From NCBI GenBank assembly GCA_963844115.1, contig CAWJNN010000006.1, positions 1-64,000 on the forward strand: a stretch of 64,000 bases of DNA, written 5' to 3'. Below are positions 41,283-50,630 of the stretch, in pieces. How positions within the stretch are numbered: the stretch's first letter is position 1; each line of letters begins with the position of its first letter. The notes under the pieces were generated by a model. The model did not search any database and was not told the DNA's origin. It saw nothing but the letters and a program-made list of their open reading frames with translations. The DNA comes from CS4-C045 sp963844115 (GTDB lineage Bacteria > Planctomycetota > Planctomycetia > Pirellulales > UBA7805). The position numbers and the translations under genes were made by a program.

Positions 41283-41699
41283 GTGCCGAAAGAGAGCGCT
41301 GCAATCCCGTATCCCGTGATTTTCTTTGACGGTGCGTGCGTCGTCTGCAATCGATTTGTGCGCCGCATCATGCGGGCAGACAAGGGCGACGTTTTTTCTT
41401 TCGCTTCGCTGCAAGGCGAAACGGCCAGGGCAGTGCTTGATCAGCTGCCCACCGACCCGAAAGAGTGGACGATGATCTACGTCGACAGTCGAGGTCGATT
41501 CGAGCAGTCGGATGCGGTCATCGAAATCTACCGCAGGCTGGGTGGATTCTGGTCGCTCTTCTGCGTTTTGAAAATCGTGCCGCGCGTCATTCGCAATTGG
41601 GCGTACCGTTTCTTTGCTCGCCATCGCTACCGATGGTTCGGACAACTGGAAACCTGCTCCGTCCCGTCTCCGGAGGATCGGAAACGTTTTCTGCCGTAA
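41283..41699 (+). CDS. Thiol-disulfide oxidoreductase DCC family protein (DUF393)
   Basis: DCC proteins carry a thioredoxin-like D-x-x-C-x-x-C motif, here FFDGACVVCNRFVRRIM close to the N-terminus. The rest also fits: FSFASLQGETARAVL, WTMIYVDSRGRFEQSDAVIE, and YRFFARHRYRWFGQLETC at the C-terminus, where the family ends. Length about 138. A redox role is inferred from the motif; partners are unknown. GTG 41283 (MPKESAAIPYPVIFF) is preferred over the GTG at 41256, which sits directly on its own Shine-Dalgarno box. Confidence 0.8.
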   Translation: MPKESAAIPYPVIFFDGACVVCNRFVRRIMRADKGDVFSFASLQGETARAVLDQLPTDPKEWTMIYVDSRGRFEQSDAVIEIYRRLGGFWSLFCVLKIVPRVIRNWAYRFFARHRYRWFGQLETCSVPSPEDRKRFLP

Positions 41700-41798
41700 A
41701 CGCCGCTCGTCAATTTGAAACTTGACCCCAACGAACCTCAGTAGGATATTGAAGGAGTCTTTTTTCGGCGTACCGGGTATCCGCAGACTGCTTGCGTT

Positions 41799-41848
41799 GG
41801 TCGCAACCGCTCTTGCGGACACTTTGTCCGCCAGAGTTTACGTTAGGC
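41799..41848 (+). repeat. attC-like site 4 (right half clear)
   Basis: GTTAGGC at 41842-41848 is a perfect GTTRRRY core box. Just before it CTCTTGCGGAC and GTCCGCCAGAG form a hairpin (10 of 11 pairs). The left core box is unclear. The next gene starts 8 bp behind the box, as in integron cassettes. Confidence 0.45.
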
Positions 41849-41856
41849 GATCAGCA

Positions 41857-42453
41857 ATGTGCATAGCTTCTCACAATCTAAGAGGCAGACACGTTGCGGC
41901 CTTGATCAGTGCTTCACTTCTTGCGGTAGGATTGGCACTTCGAGCCGTATTCCCCGTCCACATAGGTGGACCGATCTCCTTCGGCGGCGCCGACTCATAT
42001 TCGCTTGATTACGGCTGGCCGATGACATACATGGGCAAGTCGATACTTAGTCCAGGCGATTCGGCTATCAGCTTAGTCTCCTTTCTTGATCCGCCCACAC
42101 CATGGTCTAAAACTTTACGAACGTGGTACGTGATAGGGCTTATTTGCGATTTGTTGATGGCCATTGTTTCCGTTGTGTCATTCGCTTGGCTAGTCAGCTT
42201 TTATCGTCAACATCGTCCGGGTATTCGCATTTCGTTACGGCTACTGCTTTTGATGGTAACGATCTTATCCGTCACATTTGCTATCTGCATCCGCCGAGCG
42301 GATAGTTCGGATACAGCTAGTTGGTACATAATCTGCCAGGTACTACTTTACGTGCCGGTGGGCGTTGGCATCTTGGCTTCCTTGTCTGCGTTATTTTGTT
42401 GCGTGTCTGTTCCTTTTCGACATTTCACAACGAGACGGGCGCGTGCCGTCTAA
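41857..42453 (+). CDS. Four-helix membrane protein (cassette-like gene)
   Basis: No named family. Helices at HVAALISASLLAVGLALRAV, WYVIGLICDLLMAIVSVVSF, GIRISLRLLLLMVTILSVTF and IICQVLLYVPVGVGILASLS, with an extracytoplasmic loop after the first (FGGADSYSLDYGWPMTYM). The motif SLRLLLLMVTILSV occurs in many small planctomycete membrane proteins of unknown role. ATG 41857 directly behind attC-like site 4 is chosen; the open frame begins earlier but that part runs through the site. The stop codon overlaps GTCTAAC (42448-42454), a perfect left attC core box, so the gene seems to sit between two sites. Confidence 0.6.
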   Translation: MCIASHNLRGRHVAALISASLLAVGLALRAVFPVHIGGPISFGGADSYSLDYGWPMTYMGKSILSPGDSAISLVSFLDPPTPWSKTLRTWYVIGLICDLLMAIVSVVSFAWLVSFYRQHRPGIRISLRLLLLMVTILSVTFAICIRRADSSDTASWYIICQVLLYVPVGVGILASLSALFCCVSVPFRHFTTRRARAV

Positions 42454-42545
42454 CAATGCATTGCGGCATGGTTCCGGCTTCGCCGGAATCGCCTTCGATG
42501 TTTGGGCAACGGGCGGCGATTCCTCACACTGATTGGTGATTCAAA
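42448..42545 (+). repeat. attC-like site 5 (left half) with hairpin
   Basis: GTCTAAC (42448-42454) is a perfect RYYYAAC box. It is followed by AATGCATTGCGG and a strong hairpin GGTTCCGGCTTCGCCGGAAT (about 42474-42494). A matching right core box was not found, so the site may be degenerate. Confidence 0.35.
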
Positions 42546-42654
42546 CTTGTGGCGTGTCGCTACGGCGTCGACAGACAATCTAACCGTTGGCGGTTTAGCG
42601 TAAGGCGTGCCACGCACGAGATTTCCATTACATACGCTGTTTTTGGCTGTTAGC

Positions 42655-45644
42655 CTAATAGCTGCTCTTACCGAACTTGTATGTGAAGTGAGCGTTGTCG
42701 TAACTGCCAAATAGATGATCGGCAGCCTTCTGCTGATGTGATTTTCCGAAATGCTTTAGGTGCTGGCGGTACTTCGAAAAATCGGCAATGCGGCTGTGGC
42801 CATCGGCCCTTTTTCCTAATGACTCTCCAGCGGAAGCGTAGTAACGGGTCCAAATATTGGCCTGGTAACCCTTGACGGTGTGGCTCACCGTCGCACGGCC
42901 TAACTTGGCATAGACTTGATCTACGATGTTGCCATGAGCCGATTCATGCTGGATGTTTGCTTTTTCGGCTTTCTTGACCTGATGGTGTTCGGATTGCTTA
43001 AACGTTGTCTTGAATGGTTTTAACACATTGTGCTTGCTGAATTTCTGCAATGACTTTTTAAGTGACGAAAGCGGTTGGGTGTGACTATCGTGCGGCGTTT
43101 TCAATTTTGTGGTTTTCGATTGTGATGTGTCATGCGATCCGGTAGATGAGGAATACAGTGACTTCGGCTTCTTCGCGCCAAGGTCGTGCTGAGCGTTGTA
43201 GAGATTTCCTTTGCTGAAAGATCCGGTTTTGAATTGGCTTTTAAGGTAAGCCAGTTGCTTTGAAACGCGATTCTTTATTTTCGAAAATCGAGATTTGGTA
43301 CGCTCGGTGTTTTTTGCGGCAACGACCTTGACTAGATGGTCTTCCACCTCCCCATCGACAGCCTCACCCGTTGGGCCGAGGCCGGATTGACTACTGACGC
43401 GCAGTCGGAGGAAAGTTTCGCCGGCTACCGCGTCGCCAGGGGCCGTGCCCATCACCCCGAGGCATCTTGGCGTAACCGCTCGTCGCGAACGCCATATCCG
43501 CGGTAATTTGCTCACCCGTGTCGTTCCAGTCGCCGTCTTGATTCCAGTCGATGAAGGCCGACAACAGCCCTTCGCCGTGGACGTTTACTGCCCCTTTGAA
43601 ATGTTCACCGGCCTTAATGCCTTCGTGACTTCCGTACTTGCTGCCGATCTGCCACAAGCCATCTTCGTCATCCACATCCGCCTGGTCGTCACCCAACGCC
43701 TGCGAACTCGGCTGCCCGTTGGGCTCGATATCAGGTCGAGTGCGACCAAGATACGGGCCCTCGTCGACCACAACATGCCGCGCGCCTTCAGGAAGGCTGG
43801 TCGGGTAAGGGTCTGGAGCGTCGCCAAAGTCGAAGTGCTGATCCGGCGTCTCCAGGGCGATCCCGACCGAAAATTCTGATGTGTCGGTCGGGTTGTCGCT
43901 CTCTATCCTTGTTGCCGTCGCGGTAATGAATTGGTCGTTCGAGATGCCAACCGAAAGGACGGCAACAAACGAGCCGTCGCCGTTGACAGTCACGAGGGTG
44001 TCGCCCAGGAAAGTTTCCCCCTCGCCGTTGCCCGACGGATCAAGCGACGCGTTGGCAAAGAACTCAACGCGGTAATCGCCAGGCTGCGTATCTAGCAAGC
44101 CGGAAATCGTCGTCGTTCCACCGTCGGAACTGGCGCTGGTCAGCACAGGGAAATTCTGCAGGTTGTTAGGCCCAGTGTCCAAATCGCCAGGGTCATTTGC
44201 GGTCACACCGCTGGCCGGATCGCCATCATCGATCAGATTAATCCCTAATGCGCTATTGGAATGAATCGAATTGGCGAGAATGGGGTTGTTGGTGCCGTCC
44301 TGGACTTCGACGCCGGCACCCTCTGGGTCGTCGACGCCGCTAAAAGCAATCACATTGCCCGGCACCCGGCTCGCTGCCGCCGATCAGGTTGTCCGGAGAG
44401 TCGATTTCGACGCCGTTGTCACCGTTGCCAAGGGGCAACTGCCCCGTGATGTCCGTGCCGATGAAGTTACCTTGCACAACATTGCCTGTCGCGCCGTCTT
44501 CAATGTCGATGCCATCGCTTTCATTGCCGGAAATAACGTTCCGCGCGGCGGGCGTGGTTCCGCCGATCGTCGTGTTGACACCTCCTTGCACGACCACGCC
44601 GTCGGACAAATTCCCTACACTGGCCGTCCCCGTCCGATCGGTGCCGATCAGGTTGCCTTGAACGACGTTGTTCACCGCTTCACCGGGAATGTCGATCCCG
44701 CCGTCGACCTCGACGCCGTCGTCGTCATTACCGCTGATCAGGTTGCCCGCGCCGTTAGCGGTGCCACCGACCAGGTTATTGGACGAGCTATTGATATCGA
44801 CCCCGTCGTCGTTATTGAGAATCGCCCCCGTACCGGCGGCGTTGACTCCAACGTAGTTGCCCTGGACGACGTTGCCTGACGTGCCTGATCCCAAAAAGGC
44901 AATTCCATCGCCGTCGCGCTCCGACTCGCCGGACGTTCCTTCATTACCCGATACAAGGTTGCGATCGGCGGCCGTCAGTCCGCCGATGGTGTTGCCCGTC
45001 GAATTCAGCACCACGATACCTGTTCCGCCGTTGCCGGCAGCGGACATGCCAGTGACGTCCGTGCCAACGAAATTACCCGCGATCGTGTGCCCAGCTCCGC
45101 CGTTTAGCTCGATTCCGTCTCCGTCGAACCGGTTGATGACCAGTCCGCGCACGGTCGATCCGCCAGCCGAGATGGCCAACCCGTCGGCGCTCGCCCCGGC
45201 CAGGCTGCCGTCAATTTCGATCTGCATCACGGCATTGATCGGCTGATTCAACGGATTCGTGTTTGCGGCTGCCCCTGTTTGAGTAAAGCCGTCGATGATC
45301 ACGGCGTCGGTGATTTCTGGCAACGCCGACAACGGCTGAATCGTGTGGGGTCCGGCATCGGGGATGTCAAAATGGATCTCGTCCGGACCGCCGGCGTTGA
45401 CCGTCATGTTGGCTGCGATGATCGCCTCACGCAGTGAGATAAGGTCGTCAGCACCCGGCATATTCATGAGGGCCGTAATCGTCGATGTATCGCCGTCGTT
45501 TACGTCGGATGTCGTGTTGACGGTAACGGTCGCCAAGAGCCGACGGTCTTCCAGCGGCTCGAAGAGGAGACTTCGTTTGTGGCGTAGCTTACGAGATCGG
45601 GTTCTGGAGTGTTTGGAAACCTTTCCTGAGCGTCGAGATTTCAT
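42655..45644 (-). CDS. LEPR-XLL secreted beta-helix protein with GEVEDY region and basic C-terminal domain, two frameshifts
   Basis: N-terminus: basic region and SLLFEPLEDRRLLATVTV, the LEPR-XLL sorting signal. Then DDLISLREAIIAANMTV (CSLREAI type) and about 300 residues of right-handed beta-helix repeats (GNFVGTDVTG, GNTIGGLTAADRNLVSGN and so on). A slip near 44360 leads to NVIAFSGVDDPEGAGVEVQD and a DFGDAPDPYPTSLPEGARHV block; a slip near 43440 leads to TFLRLRVSSQSGL and DGEVEDHLVKV, the usual GEVEDY end. Unusually, a further 210 residues rich in K, H, S and Q follow, with IQHESAHGNIVDQVYAKLG containing HExxH. Total about 995 residues. The beta-helix suggests a surface protein binding or cutting glycans. 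ATG 45644 has AAAGGTG before it. Confidence 0.75.
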
Positions 45645-46031
45645 GACGGCACCTTTCATCGGGTTGATAACATCTAAAGAAGCCAGGACTCGCCGTAAAG
45701 ACGCAGTGCACAACCGCCGTGGGCCAAGAGCTGTCAGTTCAATCCACAGAGATGGCGATGCCAGCCGAATAGGTTGTCGTCGGCTGCGGCGCGATTATAA
45801 ACGCCGCTGAAACACCACGCCAGGAAATTCTTTGAACGTCCCCAGGCGTGTGGTGGCGAGCTATCCAGCAGATGTCCATGTTGCCTCGCGGTCGGCGCAA
45901 CCTCCATCGAAATGGTGGCACCGCCGCTAACACGACGTGGCGGTAATGTGCGGCTGCGTAGCATCGGCTTGGACGTCGTGCTGCTATCCATTCATTTATT
46001 GTCTCCTTCAATTAACCGACATCATCGGTAA
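45645..46031. other. Intergenic region, nothing recognised
   Basis: About 390 bp upstream of the LEPR-XLL gene. Short frames on the minus strand have no coding character. No clear promoter boxes or repeats were found. Confidence 0.5.
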
Positions 46032-46439
46032 ATGGCGAGGATGCTTGTGCTCGCGTTAGCAGTGGCCACGCCCGTCGGTGCCGCTTTCGGCGCTCTCGCG
46101 ACATTTATCGACTGGGTGACTCAAGAGGCTAGCCCACTAGATCGTTGATATGTTGTTTGGGTTGATCTTCTATTTGGTTTAACGGTCGGTTTTATCGGCG
46201 GCGTAATTTGGATCGTTGGCTTGCTGTTGCGTCACCGCTTTGCCCGTCGGCCAAATGATTGTCGGTTTGGTCGCGTCGCGATCGCCGCTTTCGTTCCTTC
46301 TCGCCGTCCGGCTTGCTACAATCAATTGTTGTTCAGGGTCGTGCGCTTCGGTAATCGCGGCGACGACTTTTCCAGCCGTTTGGCGATCACACCGTTGTCT
46401 CTTGCTATGAATCCTTACCAGTCTATATGGCAGTTTTAG
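46032..46439 (+). pseudogene. Small membrane protein gene with an internal TGA
   Basis: From ATG 46032 the codons give MARMLVLALAVATPVGAAFG and ALATFIDWVTQEASPLDR, then TGA at 46146. In the same frame they go on as YVVWVDLLFGLTVGFIGGVI and WIVGLLLRHRFARRPND, without another stop until 46437. Two membrane helices in one unbroken frame around a single stop codon suggest a recently inactivated gene or a base error. The end reads MNPYQSIWQF; NPYQS is a common start of planctomycete membrane proteins, so a second broken gene may be fused here. Family unknown. Confidence 0.4.
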
Positions 46440-46644
46440 GTTCATATCTGATGCGTATAGTTCCGGGGTTTTGAAAACTGCCGCCCATGGATGTTTGTTG
46501 AGAAAGTCCCGGCTACACCGTCCCTGTTTCGGTTACGGGCAACGCTTTGCTAGAATCGACTGTTCATGGAATGTCATCGAATGGCGTTCGAGTTCGTTTG
46601 GGGTTTCCAAGGCACATCGTCCCGTTGAGCGATCCGAGGCGTGA

Positions 46645-47643
46645 GTGAGTATCGATACTCTGAAAATGCCACGCTGGCGCAAGATGGCAATTGTGGGTTC
46701 GGCGGTCCTATGCGTTGCGATCTGGTTCTGCCACTTGGTTCAGCTAGATTGGTTTGCGCCAGTGATCCTTGTTCCGAACTGGTGTTGGCTGCTGCCCGGC
46801 ATGACGCTGGTGACGCTCGGATATAACCGAGACTGCAAATTCCGGTGCATTACTGTGTTGGCTTTCTGGGGAATATTCACTGTAATGTTGGTCGAGCAAG
46901 CTCAGAGTCTGGTTCGCATCAAGAGTTGGCCAACTACAGAGTGGAAAGAAGTATGTGAGCGTGGCCGTGGTATTCGCGTTGTTTCTCTGAATTGCGGCGG
47001 GGGCCAGGCGAATAGTGCGAAAGAAGTTGCGGCGTGGAAACCGGACATTGTGCTACTCCAGGAGTCGCCAAGCCGCCAACGCGTTGAGCAACTATCACAA
47101 GACATGTTTGGTGCAACTGGTGCATTCCTTTACGGTGGTGATACATCCATTCTTACTGGTGGGCAGCTTCGGCCCAAAACGCCGATTCAGACGTCGCATT
47201 TTGTCCATGCCGAAGTACGGCTACCGACTGGTCTCCAGACGGATGTCATTAGCGTACGCCTGGCACCACCGGTATTCCGCATCGATTTTTGGATGCCGGG
47301 ATTCTGGATTGATCACCGTGATAAGCGAATGAAACACCGCGAAGAAATCGCGGACATCATGCAACGTGTCCAAAGCATCCCAAGGTCCAGTAATGTGATC
47401 GTTGGCGGTGATTTCAATTCCCCGCCGTCCGATGATGCGCTCGCCCCGCTCCGCCAGCGAATGTTCGATACATTCCGGAAAGCCGGACGCGGATGGGGGT
47501 CCACGGGCACGAACGACTATCCGCTGTTCCGAGTGGACCAGATTTGGGTAAGCCAAGGCTTCCGGGCTGAATCCGTAACTGCCCAGAAAACGCGGCACTC
47601 TGACCATCGCATGGTCGTATGCGATTTGATACTCAAGGATTAG
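46645..47643 (+). CDS. Endonuclease/exonuclease/phosphatase family protein with membrane anchor
   Basis: Three N-terminal helices (AIVGSAVLCVAIWFCHLV, WCWLLPGMTLVTLGY, CITVLAFWGIFTVMLV) hold a DNase I-like fold domain. Its motifs are IRVVSLNCGGGQANSAKEVA, PDIVLLQESPSRQRVEQLS (catalytic Glu), NVIVGGDFNSPPSDDALAPL (D-x-N) and the end KTRHSDHRMVVCDLIL (SDH). Members cut nucleic acids, phosphoinositides or sphingolipids; membrane fixation points to a lipid or a periplasmic substrate, but this is inference. Start is GTG 46645 without a strong RBS. Confidence 0.8.
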   Translation: MSIDTLKMPRWRKMAIVGSAVLCVAIWFCHLVQLDWFAPVILVPNWCWLLPGMTLVTLGYNRDCKFRCITVLAFWGIFTVMLVEQAQSLVRIKSWPTTEWKEVCERGRGIRVVSLNCGGGQANSAKEVAAWKPDIVLLQESPSRQRVEQLSQDMFGATGAFLYGGDTSILTGGQLRPKTPIQTSHFVHAEVRLPTGLQTDVISVRLAPPVFRIDFWMPGFWIDHRDKRMKHREEIADIMQRVQSIPRSSNVIVGGDFNSPPSDDALAPLRQRMFDTFRKAGRGWGSTGTNDYPLFRVDQIWVSQGFRAESVTAQKTRHSDHRMVVCDLILKD

Positions 47644-47673
47644 CATGCTTACCCTAAGCGGCGGGCGAATCTA

Positions 47674-48165
47674 ATGTCTGAATCTAATCCCTATGCGTCG
47701 CCACGCGCCGCGTCCTCCTCGAAGCCCAATTCGAGAGTCTTGGTCATCATTCGGAATGTACTGGTTTACTCCTATCTTTTGGTGTTCTGCTTGCTCCATG
47801 CGGCAGGCGCATTCGTTTCCGTCACAGAAGCCCTTCGCGCGAACGCTCTTGGAGCGTCGCACGCCGTCCACTGTCTACTTCCGATTTTCATTGCGATTGC
47901 TATTTGGTTTTACGCGGCGAACCGTCAGCCTCAGCAATTTATCAGAGGGTGGCAGTCCCTGCCGTACCTGACAATTTTTGTTGCGCTTTCGGCGGTACGT
48001 CAGGGTCTCGCTCAGATTCGTACGGAGGCTGTACTTCGCAACGATGAGCTAGACTTTCTCGTTATCGGAGGCTTAGGGCTAATAATATACGGCCCTGCGA
48101 TTTACATCTGTTTTAGACTTGCCTATCCACCACAGAATCCGGAGGCGCGTTCTTCGCTAACATAA
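47674..48165 (+). CDS. Four-helix membrane protein with NPYASP start
   Basis: Begins MSESNPYASPRAASSSKPNS, the NPYxSP N-terminal motif of many small planctomycete membrane proteins. Four helices follow (VLVYSYLLVFCLLHAAGAFV, AVHCLLPIFIAIAIWFYAA, LPYLTIFVALSAVRQGLAQI, LVIGGLGLIIYGPAIYICF). No function is known. It is 30 bp behind the EEP gene and ends about 105 bp before attC-like site 6. The stop is followed by GAACACCGTGGTAA repeated twice. Confidence 0.6.
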   Translation: MSESNPYASPRAASSSKPNSRVLVIIRNVLVYSYLLVFCLLHAAGAFVSVTEALRANALGASHAVHCLLPIFIAIAIWFYAANRQPQQFIRGWQSLPYLTIFVALSAVRQGLAQIRTEAVLRNDELDFLVIGGLGLIIYGPAIYICFRLAYPPQNPEARSSLT

Positions 48166-48270
48166 CGGTAACGAACACCGTGGTAATGAACACCGTGGTA
48201 ACTTACATAGTTCTCGCCGTGAACAGCGGCCACCTGGCAGCGCCCTCGCCGCCCTTGATCTCCAAAATCC

Positions 48271-48350
48271 GTCCAACTTAGTACACCGGACCGCAGTTTA
48301 GAGTCGCGTGCTTTGGACGGGTGGGGCGACCGGCAATCCAACCGTTAAAT
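48271..48350 (+). repeat. attC-like site 6
   Basis: GTCCAAC (48271-48277) and GTTAAAT (48344-48350) match RYYYAAC and GTTRRRY perfectly and stand 80 bp apart between two genes. Internal pairing (CACCGGACCGC with GCGACCGGC) is only partial. The next gene starts 35 bp downstream. Confidence 0.45.
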
Positions 48351-48384
48351 CCACATTAATTCACTCGCAGACGGACGGTACGAA

Positions 48385-48929
48385 ATGATTACGGAAGTTC
48401 AGCGGAATCATCTTGCCAAAGCGGTAAGGCCGATGCAGATAATTGTGGCGCGCTCGCAGCGAGCGTCGCGATGTTTCTAGTTATCGTTCTGGTTATTGCG
48501 GATAAAAAGGCTTTGCCCCAACCATTCCTTACGTATGTGGCACTTGGGTTTGCCGTCGTGGCATTCGCGGGCTGGCTGATTGTGCCCGGTAGGGTAGTAG
48601 ATCAAGCCCGGAAGGCCATTGCAGAGGGCCGTGCGCCATCGTCCTCTGCGCAAACTGCCGTAGCATTGGAAGTTGGCGTTGTTGGGCAACTTGCGTCCGT
48701 TTTTCAGACGCGATTGATTATCGCGTGTGCTCTGCTCGAGGGTGCGGCCTTCTTCAATCTCGTCGTGTACATGATCGAAGCACAATATCTAAGTTTGGTG
48801 ATTGCAATCGTCCTGCTGCTGATCATCGTCAGCCAAATTCCGACGCGGAATCGGCTCGAAGACTGGATCACGCACGAGTTAGAGACTATCGAACAGATGC
48901 GAGCGAGATTTCCGAAGTTCCCGTCTTGA
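48385..48929 (+). CDS. Membrane protein, frameshifted (cassette-like gene)
   Basis: ATG 48385 gives MITEVQRNHLAKAVRPMQII, then a slip near 48450 leads to AASVAMFLVIVLVIADKKAL and four helices in all (LTYVALGFAVVAFAGWLIVP, VFQTRLIIACALLEGAAFFN, YLSLVIAIVLLLIIVSQIP), ending in a cytoplasmic helix (LEDWITHELETIEQMRARFP). Joined length about 181. The family is one I have seen only as hypothetical in planctomycetes. It sits directly behind attC-like site 6. A lone methionine at 48471 would also give a shorter protein, but the upstream part clearly continues the same protein. Confidence 0.6.
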
Positions 48930-49212
48930 ACCAGAAATTGGGCGCGAACACGGCCGGGCGGCAGGGCATATCGCCGCCTGGTGGGGATGTTTCAACCCCT
49001 TCCGCAACAATTTGTCGTCTATCATCGCCAACCTCGCTCGGTAGAGCGTATCCGCCAACAAGGCAAGCAAGACATCGGCGCTGTACGACGGCCGACGCAT
49101 CGCTTCAAACCGCGACCCATCTGTTACAATATTCCTGGCTTCAAAATCACGCGTCTCGGTAGCTGCCTCGAAGAGCTATCCGATCGACGCGAAAAACGAA
49201 GGAGGGCGTCTG

Positions 49213-49383
49213 ATGGACCAACGAGGATTTGCGGTCGGATGGGGAACGCTGGCCCTGATCAATGCGGGGATCGCCCAGGGGAAGAACCGTAGCGGGCTGA
49301 ATTGGTTTCTGCTCTCCTTGCTGCTCGGACCTATCGCGACCTTCGTCCTGGTCGTGATTTTCGAAAAGCGGTTATCGCTCTGA
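49213..49383 (+). CDS. Small membrane protein of 56 residues
   Basis: ATG 49213 follows AAGGAGGG with 7-bp spacing, one of the best ribosome binding sites in the window. The product begins MDQRGFAVGWGTLALINAGI and has the core GKNRSGLNWFLLSLLLGPIA before a last helix TFVLVVIFEKRL. The SGLNWFLLSLLLGPIATF type of core is known from small two-helix proteins of unknown function. A TACAAT box at 49123-49128 may belong to its promoter. No partner gene is evident. Confidence 0.6.
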   Translation: MDQRGFAVGWGTLALINAGIAQGKNRSGLNWFLLSLLLGPIATFVLVVIFEKRLSL

Positions 49384-49578
49384 ACAGCCGCAATGCATCG
49401 TTCCAATGAAGCGGTTCGTGGTTCCTTCTTTTGGTTGTCAGGAAATCGGTACGCGGTAACGGCGTGACTATCGTTACGAACGGAGGAAGCGCATGGGGAT
49501 GCACGCGATACCAGCCTCGCCGTATTTGCGTCAAGCGTTTGGAATGGTTTCAGCACACACGTACCAAGGATTGATTTG

Positions 49579-50424
49579 ATGTCGGATCGCTCGTCGGTCG
49601 TCGACCACTACAGCAGCGGCCAATTGTTGGATGCCATTCGGACTTCGATCGAGGAGGCTGGATTGAGCACCGACTCGGTCACCGTTGACGATCTCGCGCC
49701 GCTGGACGAATTCCACGTTGGTGGTCGTGAAGCGTCGCAGGCCTTAGTCGATCAGTTGGGATTGACCGCGGAACATCACGTGCTGGATGTCGGCTGCGGC
49801 CTGGGCGGGACCGCTCGGTTTGTCGCTGATAAATTCGGATGCCGCGTCACGGGCCTGGATGTGACCCCTGAGTTCGTAGGGACTGGTCGCGTGATGAACG
49901 ACTGGGTCGGATTGCTTGATCGGATTGATCTTCACGCCGGCAGCGCGGTCGAAATGCCCTTCGAGGACGATGCGTTCGACGCGGCCTTCATGTTGCATGT
50001 GGGTATGAATATCGGTGATAAGGCTCGGCTGTTCGCGGAAGTTGCGAGGGTGTTGAAGTTGGACGGGGTGTTTGGGATTTACGACATCATGCGAACTAGC
50101 TACGAGCCACTGGTCTATCCCGTCCCCTGGGCCGGCGATTCCGACATCAGCGTGCTGTGTGCGGCTGAGGATTACCGGCAGGTGCTGGAACAATCTGGTT
50201 TCGCGATCGAGAACGTCCGTGATCGTTGGGCATTCGCCAGTGAATTTTTCGACGCCACGCAGAGGCGCACGCAGCAGTCCGGAATGCCGATCCTTGGTCT
50301 GCAAATTGTGATGGGAGACAACGCGTCCGAAAAAGTGCGCAACATGGTCGACAATTTGATGAACCATCGAGTGTCGCCCGTCGAGATGATTGCCAGGAAA
50401 CGCGCGGCGATTGTCGGAGACTGA
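49579..50424 (+). CDS. SAM-dependent methyltransferase (glycine/sarcosine N-methyltransferase-like)
   Basis: Class I methyltransferase: motif I VLDVGCGLGGTARFVADKFG, acidic end of strand 2 in CRVTGLDVTPEFV, and the catalytic region EMPFEDDAFDAAFMLHVGMN. The N-terminal HVGGREASQALVDQLGL and the GCxxGGxAR pattern are typical of SDMT- and tocopherol-type methyltransferases, which make osmolytes such as betaine in some marine bacteria. The exact substrate cannot be fixed. Length 281. Start ATG 49579 behind AAGGA. Its 3' end is followed by GATTTTCTGGACACG twice in tandem. Confidence 0.8.
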   Translation: MSDRSSVVDHYSSGQLLDAIRTSIEEAGLSTDSVTVDDLAPLDEFHVGGREASQALVDQLGLTAEHHVLDVGCGLGGTARFVADKFGCRVTGLDVTPEFVGTGRVMNDWVGLLDRIDLHAGSAVEMPFEDDAFDAAFMLHVGMNIGDKARLFAEVARVLKLDGVFGIYDIMRTSYEPLVYPVPWAGDSDISVLCAAEDYRQVLEQSGFAIENVRDRWAFASEFFDATQRRTQQSGMPILGLQIVMGDNASEKVRNMVDNLMNHRVSPVEMIARKRAAIVGD

Positions 50425-50500
50425 CGATTTTCTGGACACGAGGTGATTTTCTGGACACGCGGTGAACGTTCAAGGCTAGCAGTGCTTCTGGTAGGTGACA

Positions 50501-50528
50501 TTGACGGTCCCCGCGGTTTCACTAGAAT
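50501..50528 (+). promoter_or_regulatory. Sigma70-type promoter upstream of lysS
   Basis: TTGACG (50501-50506), 16-bp spacer, TAGAAT (50523-50528). Five of six bases match consensus in each box. The transcript would start near 50535, about 95 nt before the lysS start codon. Confidence 0.6.
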
Positions 50529-50630
50529 GCTCCGATTCTTCACTTTAGCAAGTTGTGCGCTTGATCGACGGCGAGCCTGCTGGTTCGTCATGCAAGCGAC
50601 GTTGCTCGAAGTCCGTAGCGGCCTCTGCAT

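Noticed and set aside
40776..41822. 348-codon minus-strand frame
   Set aside because: It crosses two plus-strand genes with recognisable features (membrane helices; the DCC motif) and shows none itself.
46179..46445. Minus-strand frame of 88 codons (ending KAVTQQQANDPNYAADKTDR)
   Set aside because: Somewhat protein-like, but it lacks a start signal and lies antisense to a frame with two membrane helices; I could not support it.
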